Under the pieces are notes generated by a model. The model ran no database searches, was not told where the DNA came from, and saw nothing but the letters and a program-made list of their open reading frames with translations. From VRUE01 sp963702705 (GTDB taxonomy: Bacteria; Actinomycetota; Thermoleophilia; Solirubrobacterales; 70-9), in NCBI GenBank assembly GCA_963702705.1, contig CAVPDR010000003.1, positions 1 through 56,701 of the forward strand: 56,701 bases of DNA. Reading direction: 5' to 3'. Positions 1 to 7,128 of the stretch are shown here, piece by piece (position 1 is the stretch's first letter; the number at the start of each line of letters is the position of its first letter). The position numbers and the translations under genes are program-made.

Positions 1-695
1 AATGCGCGCTCCACCGCGCGCTCGAGCGCCGACAGGGCCACGCGCGCGTCGCCGCCGGAGCGATGGGCGAGCATCGCCAGCGCGGCGTCCTCAATTGGCG
101 GCGGATCAGCCAACCCTCGCTCGGGGTCCGAAAGAGCGCGCCGCAAAAGCTCCTCCACCTGCTCGGCGTCCAAAGGCTGGAGCTCATAGACCTGGCAACG
201 AGAGAGCAGCGCCGAATTCACCTCGAAGTAGGGGTTCTCGGTAGTGGCCCCGATCAGCGTCAGCAGCCCTTCCTCAACCGCCGGCAGCAGGGCGTCCTGC
301 TGCGCCTTGTTGAAACGATGAATCTCATCGAGAAATAGCACCGTCGGCCGACCGCTGGACTGCCTGCGCTCCCGAGCCCGCTCAATAACAGCCCGAACCT
401 CAGCCCGCCCAGCGTTGACAGCCGACTCCTCCTCGAACGCCCCCTCCGCCCCAGCAGCAGCGATCCGAGCCAACGTGGTCTTCCCCGCCCCAGGCGGCCC
501 ATACAAAATCGAGCTATGAGGATGCCCCGACTCGATCGCGGTCCTAAGCGCCGACCCCTCACCCAGGATGTGCTCCTGCCCCACCAGCTCATCCAACGAG
601 CGCGGCCGCATCCGCACCGCCAACGGCGCATCGGCGGGTGGCTCCGCCGGGCCTGAGCCGCCGCCACTGCCTGTATCGAATAGCTGATCGGCCAC
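1..695 (-). CDS. rarA: Replication-associated recombination protein A (AAA+ ATPase), 3' end outside window
   Basis: RarA/MgsA is a clamp-loader-like AAA+ ATPase acting at stalled replication forks. About 231 codons are visible from a GTG at 695, beginning VADQLFDTGSGGGS. The N-terminal half carries MRPRSLDELVGQEHILGEG, then Walker A GPPGAGKTTLAR near residue 65, Walker B LFLDEIHRFNKAQQDALLP near 115, and sensor 1 LIGATTENPYFEVNSALLSR, all diagnostic of the RarA/WRNIP1 family. The reading frame has no ATG near its start; a TACTCA box ends 6 nt before the GTG, compatible with leaderless expression. The gene runs off the left edge, so the C-terminal tetramerisation region cannot be assessed. It is divergent from the aldehyde dehydrogenase gene, with a long inverted repeat between them. 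Confidence 0.93.
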   Translation of the reverse strand, partial: MADQLFDTGSGGGSGPAEPPADAPLAVRMRPRSLDELVGQEHILGEGSALRTAIESGHPHSSILYGPPGAGKTTLARIAAAGAEGAFEEESAVNAGRAEVRAVIERARERRQSSGRPTVLFLDEIHRFNKAQQDALLPAVEEGLLTLIGATTENPYFEVNSALLSRCQVYELQPLDAEQVEELLRRALSDPERGLADPPPIEDAALAMLAHRSGGDARVALSALERAVERA

Positions 696-764
696 TGCCG
701 CTGAGTATGACCGGGTCCGAGGCTGTTTCTGTGCCGTTCTCCAGCGAGAGAGCAGCCCGACGTT

Positions 765-903
765 GGGAGCGGGGGAAGGTCTCGCGGGTGCCTCGCGAAG
801 CGGCCCCCGGCAAGGTGACAATGGGCCGCAAAGCGACTCCAAATTGGTGAGCGGAGCGTCAGCGCAGCGAACATAGGCACCCGCGAGACCTTCCCCCGCT
901 CCC
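765..903. repeat. Long inverted repeat, 29-bp perfect arms, in divergent promoter region
   Basis: Arms 765-793 and 875-903 are perfect 29-bp reverse complements separated by 81 nt. The loop has its own smaller hairpin (GCGGCCC at 798-804 with GGGCCGC at 823-829). It fills the space between the divergent rarA and aldehyde dehydrogenase starts, so it is not a simple terminator. It lacks the ACTTTTT core of the elements at 2510, 8434 and 53225. Confidence 0.9.
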
Positions 904-914
904 CCACACCGGCT

Positions 915-920
915 TACAAT
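915..920 (+). promoter_or_regulatory. Candidate -10 box for the aldehyde dehydrogenase gene
   Basis: TACAAT is followed by exactly 7 nt (CGATGCC) and then the ATG at 928. No ribosome binding site fits upstream of the start, so transcription probably begins at or next to the start codon (leaderless mRNA). No clear -35 box is visible. Confidence 0.55.
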
Positions 921-927
921 CGATGCC

Positions 928-2529
928 ATGGAGACCGCCACGCAGAGCCCCCCGTCCCAGTCCACCCTCGAGAGCTTCAACCCGGCGACCGGTGAGTTGG
1001 TCGGGTCCGTGGCCACCATCACCCCCGACGAAGTCCAGGCAGTAGTGGACGACGTAGCCCGCATCCAGCCCGCCTGGGCCGACCTCTCGCTGAAGGTCCG
1101 CGCCGGCTACATGCGCCGCGCCGCCGACGCCCTGCTCGACGAGATCGACGAGATCGCCGAGCTGCTGGTCTCAGAGCAGGGCAAGCCCCGCGCCGAGGCC
1201 TACACGATGGAGCTGCTGCCGACGGTCGATGCACTGCACTGGTGCGCCAAGGCCGGCCCGAAGATCCTGGCCGACGAGAAGGTGCGGATGAGCCAGTCTT
1301 TCCTGATGACGAAGAAAAGCCACTTCTCCTACGAGCCGATCGGCGTGGTCGGCGTCATCGCCCCCTGGAACTACCCCTGGTCGATTCCATTCGGAGAGGT
1401 CGCGATCGCGCTGATGGCCGGCAACGGCGTCGTTCTCAAGCCGGCCAGCCTGACCCCGCTGCTGGGCGAGGCGATCCGCCGCGTCTTCGAGAAGGGCGGC
1501 CTGCCCGAAGGACTGATCCGGGTCGTCCACGGCGGCGGCGCGGTCGGCGACGCGCTGGCCAAATCGAGCGTCGGCAAGGTCTTCTTCACCGGTTCAGTTG
1601 ACGTCGGCCGGGTGGTCGGCGAGGTCTGCGCGCAGCGGCTGAAGGGCTCGGTCCTGGAGCTCGGCGGCAAGGACCCGATGATCGTCTGCACCGATGCCGA
1701 CCTATCCAACGCGATCTCCGGCGCCGTCTGGGGCGGCTTCGCCAACGCCGGCCAGACCTGCTCGGGAATCGAGCGCGTCTACGTGATGCGCGAGATCGCC
1801 GACGAGTTCACCGCCGGCGTCGCCCGCGAGGCCGAGCGGCTGCGCCTCGGCGACCCGATCCAGTGGGAGACCGAGATCGGCCCGATGACCTCCGACGGCC
1901 AGTACGAGATCGTCGTCGACCTGATCGCCGACGCGGAGGCGTCCGGCGCGACCAAGCTCTGCGGCGGCCCCGTCGACGTCCCCGGCCTCTCCGGCAAGTT
2001 CGTCGCCCCCACCGTCCTCACCGGGGTCACGCACGAGATGCGGATCATGAAGGAGGAGATCTTCGGCCCGGTCCTGCCGATCGTCATCGTCGACTCCGAG
2101 CAGGAGGCGATCGACCTCGCCAACGACTCCGAGTTCGGCCTCGGCGCCTCGGTCTGGACCAAGGACCGCCAGAAGGGCGAGCGGATCGCGCGGCGGATCG
2201 AGTCGGGCATGGTCTGGATCAACGACCACTCCTTCAGCCACGGCGCCTGCCAGTGCGCCTGGGGCGGCGTCAAGGACTCCGGCGTCGGCCGCTCGCACTC
2301 CAAATTCGGCTTCTACGAGTGCGTCAACGTGAAGATGAACGCCTGGGAGCCGGGCCTGACCCGCGACTTCTGGTGGCACCCCTACGACCGCACCCTCGGC
2401 GAAGCGGTGCAGGCCTCGGCGAAGCTGCTCTACGGCAAGGGGGCGGTGCGGACCAAAGCGCTTCGGGACGGGGCCGGGCCGCTGCTCAAGATTGGGCGCC
2501 GGACGTTGGGTAAGGGCCGGTCCCGGTAG
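928..2529 (+). CDS. NAD(P)-dependent aldehyde dehydrogenase family protein
   Basis: This 533-aa protein oxidises an aldehyde to the acid with NAD(P). The family signatures are intact: the cofactor-binding segment VVGVIAPWNYPWSIPF, FFTGSVDVGR, the general base in LELGGKDP (Glu near 244) and the catalytic cysteine in NAGQTCSGIERVYV (Cys near 278), with the usual 34-residue spacing. The C-terminal 60 residues after VNVKMN extend past the core fold. The substrate cannot be told; it resembles the succinate-semialdehyde/betaine aldehyde group. The last codons and the TAG stop lie inside the left arm of the palindromic element at 2510-2631, which separates it from the convergent ATP-grasp gene. Confidence 0.93.
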   Translation: METATQSPPSQSTLESFNPATGELVGSVATITPDEVQAVVDDVARIQPAWADLSLKVRAGYMRRAADALLDEIDEIAELLVSEQGKPRAEAYTMELLPTVDALHWCAKAGPKILADEKVRMSQSFLMTKKSHFSYEPIGVVGVIAPWNYPWSIPFGEVAIALMAGNGVVLKPASLTPLLGEAIRRVFEKGGLPEGLIRVVHGGGAVGDALAKSSVGKVFFTGSVDVGRVVGEVCAQRLKGSVLELGGKDPMIVCTDADLSNAISGAVWGGFANAGQTCSGIERVYVMREIADEFTAGVAREAERLRLGDPIQWETEIGPMTSDGQYEIVVDLIADAEASGATKLCGGPVDVPGLSGKFVAPTVLTGVTHEMRIMKEEIFGPVLPIVIVDSEQEAIDLANDSEFGLGASVWTKDRQKGERIARRIESGMVWINDHSFSHGACQCAWGGVKDSGVGRSHSKFGFYECVNVKMNAWEPGLTRDFWWHPYDRTLGEAVQASAKLLYGKGAVRTKALRDGAGPLLKIGRRTLGKGRSR

Positions 2530-2631
2530 GGGTTCCACTTAACTTTTTGGATGGGGACTTACCTGCTGGCGCCGCAAGGTGGACGCCCAAAAAGTACAAG
2601 ACGTTCCACCCCTACCGGGACCGGCCCTTAC
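2510..2631. repeat. ACTTTTT-core palindromic element, copy 1 (convergent gene junction)
   Basis: Outer arms 2510-2533 and 2608-2631 are perfect 24-bp reverse complements. After an asymmetric bulge, inner arms ACTTTTTGG (2542-2550) and CCAAAAAGT (2587-2595) pair around a 36-nt loop containing CCTGCTGGCGCCGCAA. The stop codons of both convergent genes lie in the arms (TAG at 2527-2529 on plus, TAA at 2628-2630 on minus). The inner half of the outer stem (CCCGGTAGGGGT) and the core recur at 8434-8550; the outermost part (GTAAGGGCCGGT) does not, yet is still self-complementary. Confidence 0.92.
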
Positions 2632-3890
2632 GAAGCGACTAGCTGCTCCAACTCGAACACCGCGCCGGCGGCGTCAAGCTCGCGGATTCGGTCGTAGTCG
2701 GCTTTTAGCTGACTACGACCCGGGTCTACTAGGTAGATGATCCCCGGGCAGGAGAAGAGGTCGATGGTCTTTTTCAGCCGGTCGCCCGGGCCGAGCATCG
2801 AGATCGTGCCGGCGAATGAGGGGAACGCTTCGATCTCGCGCAGTCCGGCGTCGTCGACTATCCGGCCTTCGTGCTGGGAGATCAGCATCACGCAGTAGGC
2901 GCCGGCCGCGAGCTCGTAAGGCTGCGCGGCGCGGCGGGCGACCGAGTGCGGGTCGAGATAGGCCTCGGCGGTCAGGGTCTGGTGGCTCGGCGTGCAGCGG
3001 TCGACGATCTCGTCGGGGACCGAGCCGTGCATGCGGGCGCCGGACTCGACCAGGACCGGCCCGGTCGCGGTCAGCATCACCTCGGTGTGCGCCGGGCCGA
3101 AGTGGATGCCGAGCGCGTCGAGCACCGCTTCGACATAGGGGACGACCTGGTCCTGCTGCTCGCCGTGGCGCGGCAGCAGCTCCTCGTAGTCGTAGATGAA
3201 GTTGGCGCCGGTGCGCAGCTTGTTGTCGCGCCAGACCTCGGAGACGTGGTGGACCCCGTCCCAGCTGACCGAGTTGACGAAGAGCTGCGTGCCCTGCAGC
3301 AGCTCCTGAACCAGCAGTGCCTCGTTGGCGCCGTGCAATGCGTTGGGTCGGCCGAGGTTGGCGGCGAAGGCGGCCTCGATCGCGACGCCGTCCTTGCAGA
3401 TGCTGACCCCGTCGGTGCCGGCGCTGTCGAGCGGTTTGACCACGACGGGAGCGCCGCCCCTGGCCGCGGCCCAGGTGACGGCCTCGACCGCGTCGGCGGT
3501 CTTCAGCGCCTCGGCGGTGCGCAGGCCGGCGTCTCGCAGGGCCTCCGACATCGCGTTCTTGTCGCGCCGCGCCGCGCTCAGGGCGGTGCCGTTGGACGGC
3601 AGCCCGAGCCGCTCGCTGAGCGCATCGGCGAGCGGTACCCCCGGCTCGGCGCCGACGACGACGAAGGCAGGGTCGTGGGCGCCGAGCCGGGCCGCCGTCG
3701 CCTCGATATCGCCCTCGTGGACGATGTTCTCGACGAAGTCTCCGGCGCGGAATGCGCGCGAGTAGAACTCGGGCAGGCGCGGGCTGCTCTGTACGTGGAC
3801 CACCGGCAGGCCGGCCGCGGCGAAGCGGGGTGCCAGCCGGGCCCCGGTCGAGTAGGCGTCGACGACTACCGCCGCGCCGCGCACGGTCAT
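2628..3890 (-). CDS. ATP-grasp domain ligase
   Basis: This 420-aa protein has the ATP-grasp fold, which activates a carboxylate as an acyl-phosphate and joins it to an amine. An N-terminal Rossmann-like part (VVVDAYSTGARLAPRF) is followed by KNAMSEALRDAGLRT and the ATP-binding PVVVKPLDSAGTDGVSIC (residues about 147-164). The metal-binding segment is HTEVMLTATGPVLVESGARMHG (near 270), the family's E...E/N positions. The order resembles L-amino-acid ligases of the BacD/RimK-like group, but the substrate is not identifiable. Its ATG overlaps the TGA of the upstream methyltransferase (ATGA), so the two are translationally coupled and may modify the same small molecule. Its stop codon sits in palindromic element copy 1. 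Confidence 0.85.
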   Translation of the reverse strand: MTVRGAAVVVDAYSTGARLAPRFAAAGLPVVHVQSSPRLPEFYSRAFRAGDFVENIVHEGDIEATAARLGAHDPAFVVVGAEPGVPLADALSERLGLPSNGTALSAARRDKNAMSEALRDAGLRTAEALKTADAVEAVTWAAARGGAPVVVKPLDSAGTDGVSICKDGVAIEAAFAANLGRPNALHGANEALLVQELLQGTQLFVNSVSWDGVHHVSEVWRDNKLRTGANFIYDYEELLPRHGEQQDQVVPYVEAVLDALGIHFGPAHTEVMLTATGPVLVESGARMHGSVPDEIVDRCTPSHQTLTAEAYLDPHSVARRAAQPYELAAGAYCVMLISQHEGRIVDDAGLREIEAFPSFAGTISMLGPGDRLKKTIDLFSCPGIIYLVDPGRSQLKADYDRIRELDAAGAVFELEQLVAS

Positions 3891-4621
3891 GCGGTCGCGA
3901 CGAGCACGAGGCGGTCCTCGGGGCGCTTCGGGCCGCCGGCGAAGTTGCCGTAGCGCTCGACCTCGCGGAAACCCGCCGCCTCGGCCATGCGCTGCAGATC
4001 GTCAGCCTCGTACATGCGGATGCGCGAGTCGACCACGTCATCGCCGAAGACGTAGTGCACGTGCAGCATCCCGGTCGAGAAGTCGACGTCGAGGGTTTCC
4101 TTGACGTCGTTGGTTTCGCGCTCGACCACGCCGACGTCCGTTTTGAGCCGGTGGCGCGAGCGCTCCAGGTCGGAGAGCTCCATCGCCATCCTGCCGCCGG
4201 GGCGCAGCATGCCGTGGTAGGCGCGCATCATCGCCTCGTCCTCGGCGACGGTCTCGCCGAAGCCGAAGCTCGAGGAGAGGCTGACGAGGCCGTCGAAGCC
4301 CTTCAGCTCTGGCGGCAGAGGCTGCATCAAGTCGGCGACGTAGTAGGTCGGGCCGGGGTACTCGCGCTTGGCTGCGGCGATCGCGATCTCGGAGATGTCG
4401 ACGCCGACCGCGTCGATCCCGTTGGCGGCAAGGGCGGCGACGAAACGGCCGAGGCCGCAGCCGGCGTCGATCACCCGGTCCCCCGCCTTGACGCCGAGCA
4501 GATCCATCGCCAGCGGCGCCTCCTCCTCGTTGCCCTCGTAGCGACCGAGCTGGTTGGCGACCCGCATGTAGGCGGGCCCATAGGTGTCGACCTCATTCAA
4601 AAGGGGGGCGTGATCGCTCAT
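3887..4621 (-). CDS. Class I SAM-dependent methyltransferase
   Basis: A 244-aa methyltransferase starting MSDHAPLLNEVDTYGPAY. Motif I VIDAGCGLGRFVAAL (near residue 50) binds S-adenosylmethionine; the acidic motif II VGVDISEIAI follows, then DGLVSLSSSFGFGE and LRPGGRMAMEL (motif post-III). The reading frame is open upstream to 4726, but that extension is Arg/Thr-rich and unlike the family, so the ATG at 4621 is preferred. The gene overlaps the downstream ATP-grasp gene by ATGA, which suggests a two-enzyme pathway. The acceptor substrate is unknown. It is divergent from the ccm operon. Confidence 0.85.
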   Translation of the reverse strand: MSDHAPLLNEVDTYGPAYMRVANQLGRYEGNEEEAPLAMDLLGVKAGDRVIDAGCGLGRFVAALAANGIDAVGVDISEIAIAAAKREYPGPTYYVADLMQPLPPELKGFDGLVSLSSSFGFGETVAEDEAMMRAYHGMLRPGGRMAMELSDLERSRHRLKTDVGVVERETNDVKETLDVDFSTGMLHVHYVFGDDVVDSRIRMYEADDLQRMAEAAGFREVERYGNFAGGPKRPEDRLVLVATA

Positions 4622-4736
4622 GAAACTCAAAGCGTACCGCGAGCAAACTGAAGCCGTGCTGAACTGAGTTGGTCGATCTCGCTCGGTGGTGCCGGCGCCG
4701 CGCCGCGTGCCGCCACGGACCTTCACAATCCCCGCA

Positions 4737-5405
4737 GTGGAGCCCGGCCAGGCGACAGACGAACCGGCGCTCAGCCTCGCCGGGCTGCGCCGCGACTACG
4801 GCGAACGGACCGCCCTCGAGGGGATCGGCCTCGAGCTGGCGCGGGGAGAGACGCTGCTCGTGCTCGGCCCCAACGGCGCCGGCAAGACGACGCTGCTGCG
4901 CATCCTCGCCACCCTGCTGCGGCCGAGCGGCGGCGAGGTCCGGGCGCTCGGCTGCCGCCTCCCCGCGGAGTCTTGGAAGCTGCGCGGCCGGATCGGCTTC
5001 CTCGGTCACGAGCCACTGCTCTACCGCGACCTCAGCGGCCGTGAGAACCTGCGCTTCCACGCCCGCCTGCATGGGATGAGGGGTGAGGAAGGTGAGGCGC
5101 GAATCGAGGAGCTGCTCACCGCGGTCGGCATGGCGCGCCGCGCCGCGGGTCGCGTCGCCGAGCTCTCGGCGGGGATGCGGCAGCGCCTCGCGATCGCCCG
5201 CTGCGTCCTGCACCGGCCCGAGCTGCTGCTGCTCGACGAGCCCGACTCCAACCTCGACGCCGAGGGCCGCGAGTTGGCCCGGGGCCTGATCGGCCCCGGC
5301 GTGGGCCGCACCCGCGTCATCGTCAGCCACGACCCCGAGCGCTTCGAAGCCGAGGCCGACCAGGTGCTGCGGCTCGAAGCGGGCGGCAAGGCGGTGGCCG
5401 CATGA
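4737..5405 (+). CDS. ccmA: Heme exporter ATP-binding protein CcmA
   Basis: An ABC-transporter ATPase of 222 aa, first gene of a cytochrome c maturation cluster. It has Walker A LGPNGAGKTTLLR, the signature ELSAGMRQRLAIAR and Walker B LLLLDEPDSNLD, followed by the switch histidine in VIVSHDPERF. The permease genes ccmB and ccmC follow, which sets it apart from generic ABC ATPases. An in-frame GTG at 4686 would add 17 residues. GTG at 4737 is preferred because it leads straight into the domain and is preceded by CACAAT with a 7-nt gap, the leaderless arrangement seen elsewhere here. The stop codon touches a hairpin that fills the ccmA-ccmB gap. Confidence 0.88.
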   Translation: MEPGQATDEPALSLAGLRRDYGERTALEGIGLELARGETLLVLGPNGAGKTTLLRILATLLRPSGGEVRALGCRLPAESWKLRGRIGFLGHEPLLYRDLSGRENLRFHARLHGMRGEEGEARIEELLTAVGMARRAAGRVAELSAGMRQRLAIARCVLHRPELLLLDEPDSNLDAEGRELARGLIGPGVGRTRVIVSHDPERFEAEADQVLRLEAGGKAVAA

Positions 5406-5456
5406 GCTTCCGCTGTGCCCTTTTCCCAATACGCCCCACAAAAGAACAGCGGAAGC
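5406..5456. repeat. Inverted repeat exactly filling the ccmA-ccmB gap
   Basis: GCTTCCGCTGT (5406-5416) pairs perfectly with ACAGCGGAAGC (5446-5456), with an inner CTTTT/AAAAG helix (5420-5424 with 5440-5444). The arms begin one base after the ccmA stop and end one base before the ccmB ATG. It could control the ratio of the two proteins or ccmB start accessibility. Confidence 0.8.
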
Positions 5457-5457
5457 C

Positions 5458-6138
5458 ATGACGCCTTCGCGCACCGCCTACGTGACGATCCTCGCCAAGG
5501 ACCTGCGGGCGGAGTTGCGCACCCTGCAGTCGCTGCCGGCGATGGCCCTCTTCGCCACCACCACCTTCGTCATCTTCCGCTTCGGCCTCGACCGCACCGC
5601 CCTCTCCGGCAGCCTCGCCGCCGGTGTGCTCTGGGCGACCCTGCTCTTCGCCGCCCTGCTCGGCGTCAACCGCCTCTTCGTCGCCGAGCGCGAGGAGGGC
5701 GGCTTCGACGCGATCCGACTCGCCCCGATCGACCGCAGCGCCCTCTTCGCCGCCAAGGCGACGGCGCTCTTCGCCTACCTGCTGGTGCTGGAGCTGGTCG
5801 TCGTGCCGATCTTCGCCCTCTTCTTCCTCGGCTCCGCCGCGGCGCTGGCGCCGCTCGTCCTCGTCCTCGTCCTCGCCGACCTCGGCATCGCCGCCACCGG
5901 CACCCTGATCTCCTCGATGGCCGTTCACTCGCGCGCTCGCGACCTGCTCGGCCCGCTCGTCCTGCTGCCCCTGGTCGTGCCGCTGATGATCGCCGCGACC
6001 GGTGCCAGCGAGCCCTTGCTGGCACTGGGCGGTCCCGGTTACCACCGCTTCGGCAGCTGGCTGGCGGTGCTCTCCCTATACGATCTGATCTTCCTCCTGG
6101 TCGGCTACGCCGTCTTCGACTTCCTCCTGGAGGATTGA
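5458..6138 (+). CDS. ccmB: Heme exporter permease CcmB
   Basis: A 226-aa membrane protein with about six hydrophobic helices, forming the permease of the CcmABCD complex that handles heme for periplasmic cytochrome c assembly. The N-terminal AKDLRAELRTLQSLPAMALF and the segment GVLWATLLFAALLGVNRLFVAEREEGGFDAIRLAPID match the CcmB family, where the 'E.E.G..D.L...P' stretch is typical. Length fits the family norm (about 220). The ATG directly follows a hairpin and there is no conventional ribosome binding site, so its translation may depend on ccmA. Confidence 0.9.
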   Translation: MTPSRTAYVTILAKDLRAELRTLQSLPAMALFATTTFVIFRFGLDRTALSGSLAAGVLWATLLFAALLGVNRLFVAEREEGGFDAIRLAPIDRSALFAAKATALFAYLLVLELVVVPIFALFFLGSAAALAPLVLVLVLADLGIAATGTLISSMAVHSRARDLLGPLVLLPLVVPLMIAATGASEPLLALGGPGYHRFGSWLAVLSLYDLIFLLVGYAVFDFLLED

Positions 6139-6168
6139 GGCGCCCGCCGCTTCGCACCGCCCAAACGC

Positions 6169-6894
6169 ATGTACGGCAAAGGACTGAGACCCCTCTCGAT
6201 CGCGACCGTCGTCGCGATCCTCGCCGCCTTCTCGCTGGTCTTCTTCTACGCCCCGCTCGACGGCGACCAGGGCTTCATCCAGAAGATCTTCTACCTGCAC
6301 GTGCCGCTGGCGATCACGGCGCTGGTCGGCTTCATCGTCGGCGGCCTCTTCGCCGTCGCCCACCTGCGCAGCGGCAACCGCAAGTGGGACGCGTATTCGT
6401 ACGTCGCGATTCACATGTCGGTGATCTTCGGCGTCGCCGTGCTGATCACCGGCTCGATCTGGGCCAAGGCCTCCTGGGGGCACTGGTGGGTCTGGGACGA
6501 GCCGACCCTGGTCAGCTTCCTGATCGTCTTCCTGATGTACGCGACCTACTACCCCTTCCGCTACGCGATCGAGGACCCCGAGCGCCAGGGTCGCTACGCC
6601 TCGGTCTTCGCCGTCACCGCCGGCGCCTTCGTGCCGCTCAACTTCATCGCGGTGCGGATGGCGCAGAGCCTCGTCCACCCGCGCGTCTTCGCGACGACCA
6701 ACGGCGGCCTGCCGGGCTCGATGATGTTCACCTTCCTCGTCTGCCTGACCGCGGTCGCGCTGCTCTGGGTGACCCTGGTCAAGCTCGAGCTGACCGCGAA
6801 GAGCACCTCGGGCCAGCTCAAGCGCCTGCGCCGCGCGCTCGACGCGCCGGCACCGGGCGCCGGTGGATCGCGGATCGCGCCGGAGGTGAGCTAG
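6169..6894 (+). CDS. ccmC: Heme exporter / heme-handling protein CcmC
   Basis: A 241-aa integral membrane protein with six predicted helices. The tryptophan-rich heme motif WGHWWVWDEPTLVSF (residues about 103-117) is diagnostic of CcmC/CcsA. Conserved histidines occur in FYLHVPLA (near residue 45) and in AQSLVHPRVF (near 170), the expected axial ligands on either side of the motif. CcmC loads heme onto the chaperone CcmE. The C-terminal 45 residues (KSTSGQLKRLRR...) are a polar tail. The gene ends one base before the GTG of the small ccmD-like gene. Confidence 0.92.
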   Translation: MYGKGLRPLSIATVVAILAAFSLVFFYAPLDGDQGFIQKIFYLHVPLAITALVGFIVGGLFAVAHLRSGNRKWDAYSYVAIHMSVIFGVAVLITGSIWAKASWGHWWVWDEPTLVSFLIVFLMYATYYPFRYAIEDPERQGRYASVFAVTAGAFVPLNFIAVRMAQSLVHPRVFATTNGGLPGSMMFTFLVCLTAVALLWVTLVKLELTAKSTSGQLKRLRRALDAPAPGAGGSRIAPEVS

Positions 6895-7128
6895 GTGGAC
6901 CTCTTGATTCTCGCCGGCACACCCGCGCTGCCGCTCGACGAGGCCGGCAAGTACGTCGCCGGCGCCTACGTCGTCTTCCTCGCCCTGATCGTGATCTACG
7001 TCGCGATCATGGCGGCGAAACTGCAGCGCATGGAGCGGGAGCTGCGCGAGCTGGCGGGCTTTGCAGAGCACCGGGCAAACGGCGACGGAGCAACCACGGA
7101 CCGCGAGGAGGTCGCTGCCGATGTCTGA
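6895..7128 (+). CDS. Small membrane protein, CcmD-like
   Basis: A 77-aa protein starting at GTG directly after the ccmC stop. It has one hydrophobic helix (YVAGAYVVFLALIVIYVAIM, residues about 23-42) followed by a charged stretch AAKLQRMERELRELAGF. Size, topology and place after ccmC match CcmD, which bridges CcmABC to CcmE, though sequence conservation in this family is too weak to be certain. Its end overlaps the hemA start by 8 nt. Confidence 0.7.
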   Translation: MDLLILAGTPALPLDEAGKYVAGAYVVFLALIVIYVAIMAAKLQRMERELRELAGFAEHRANGDGATTDREEVAADV

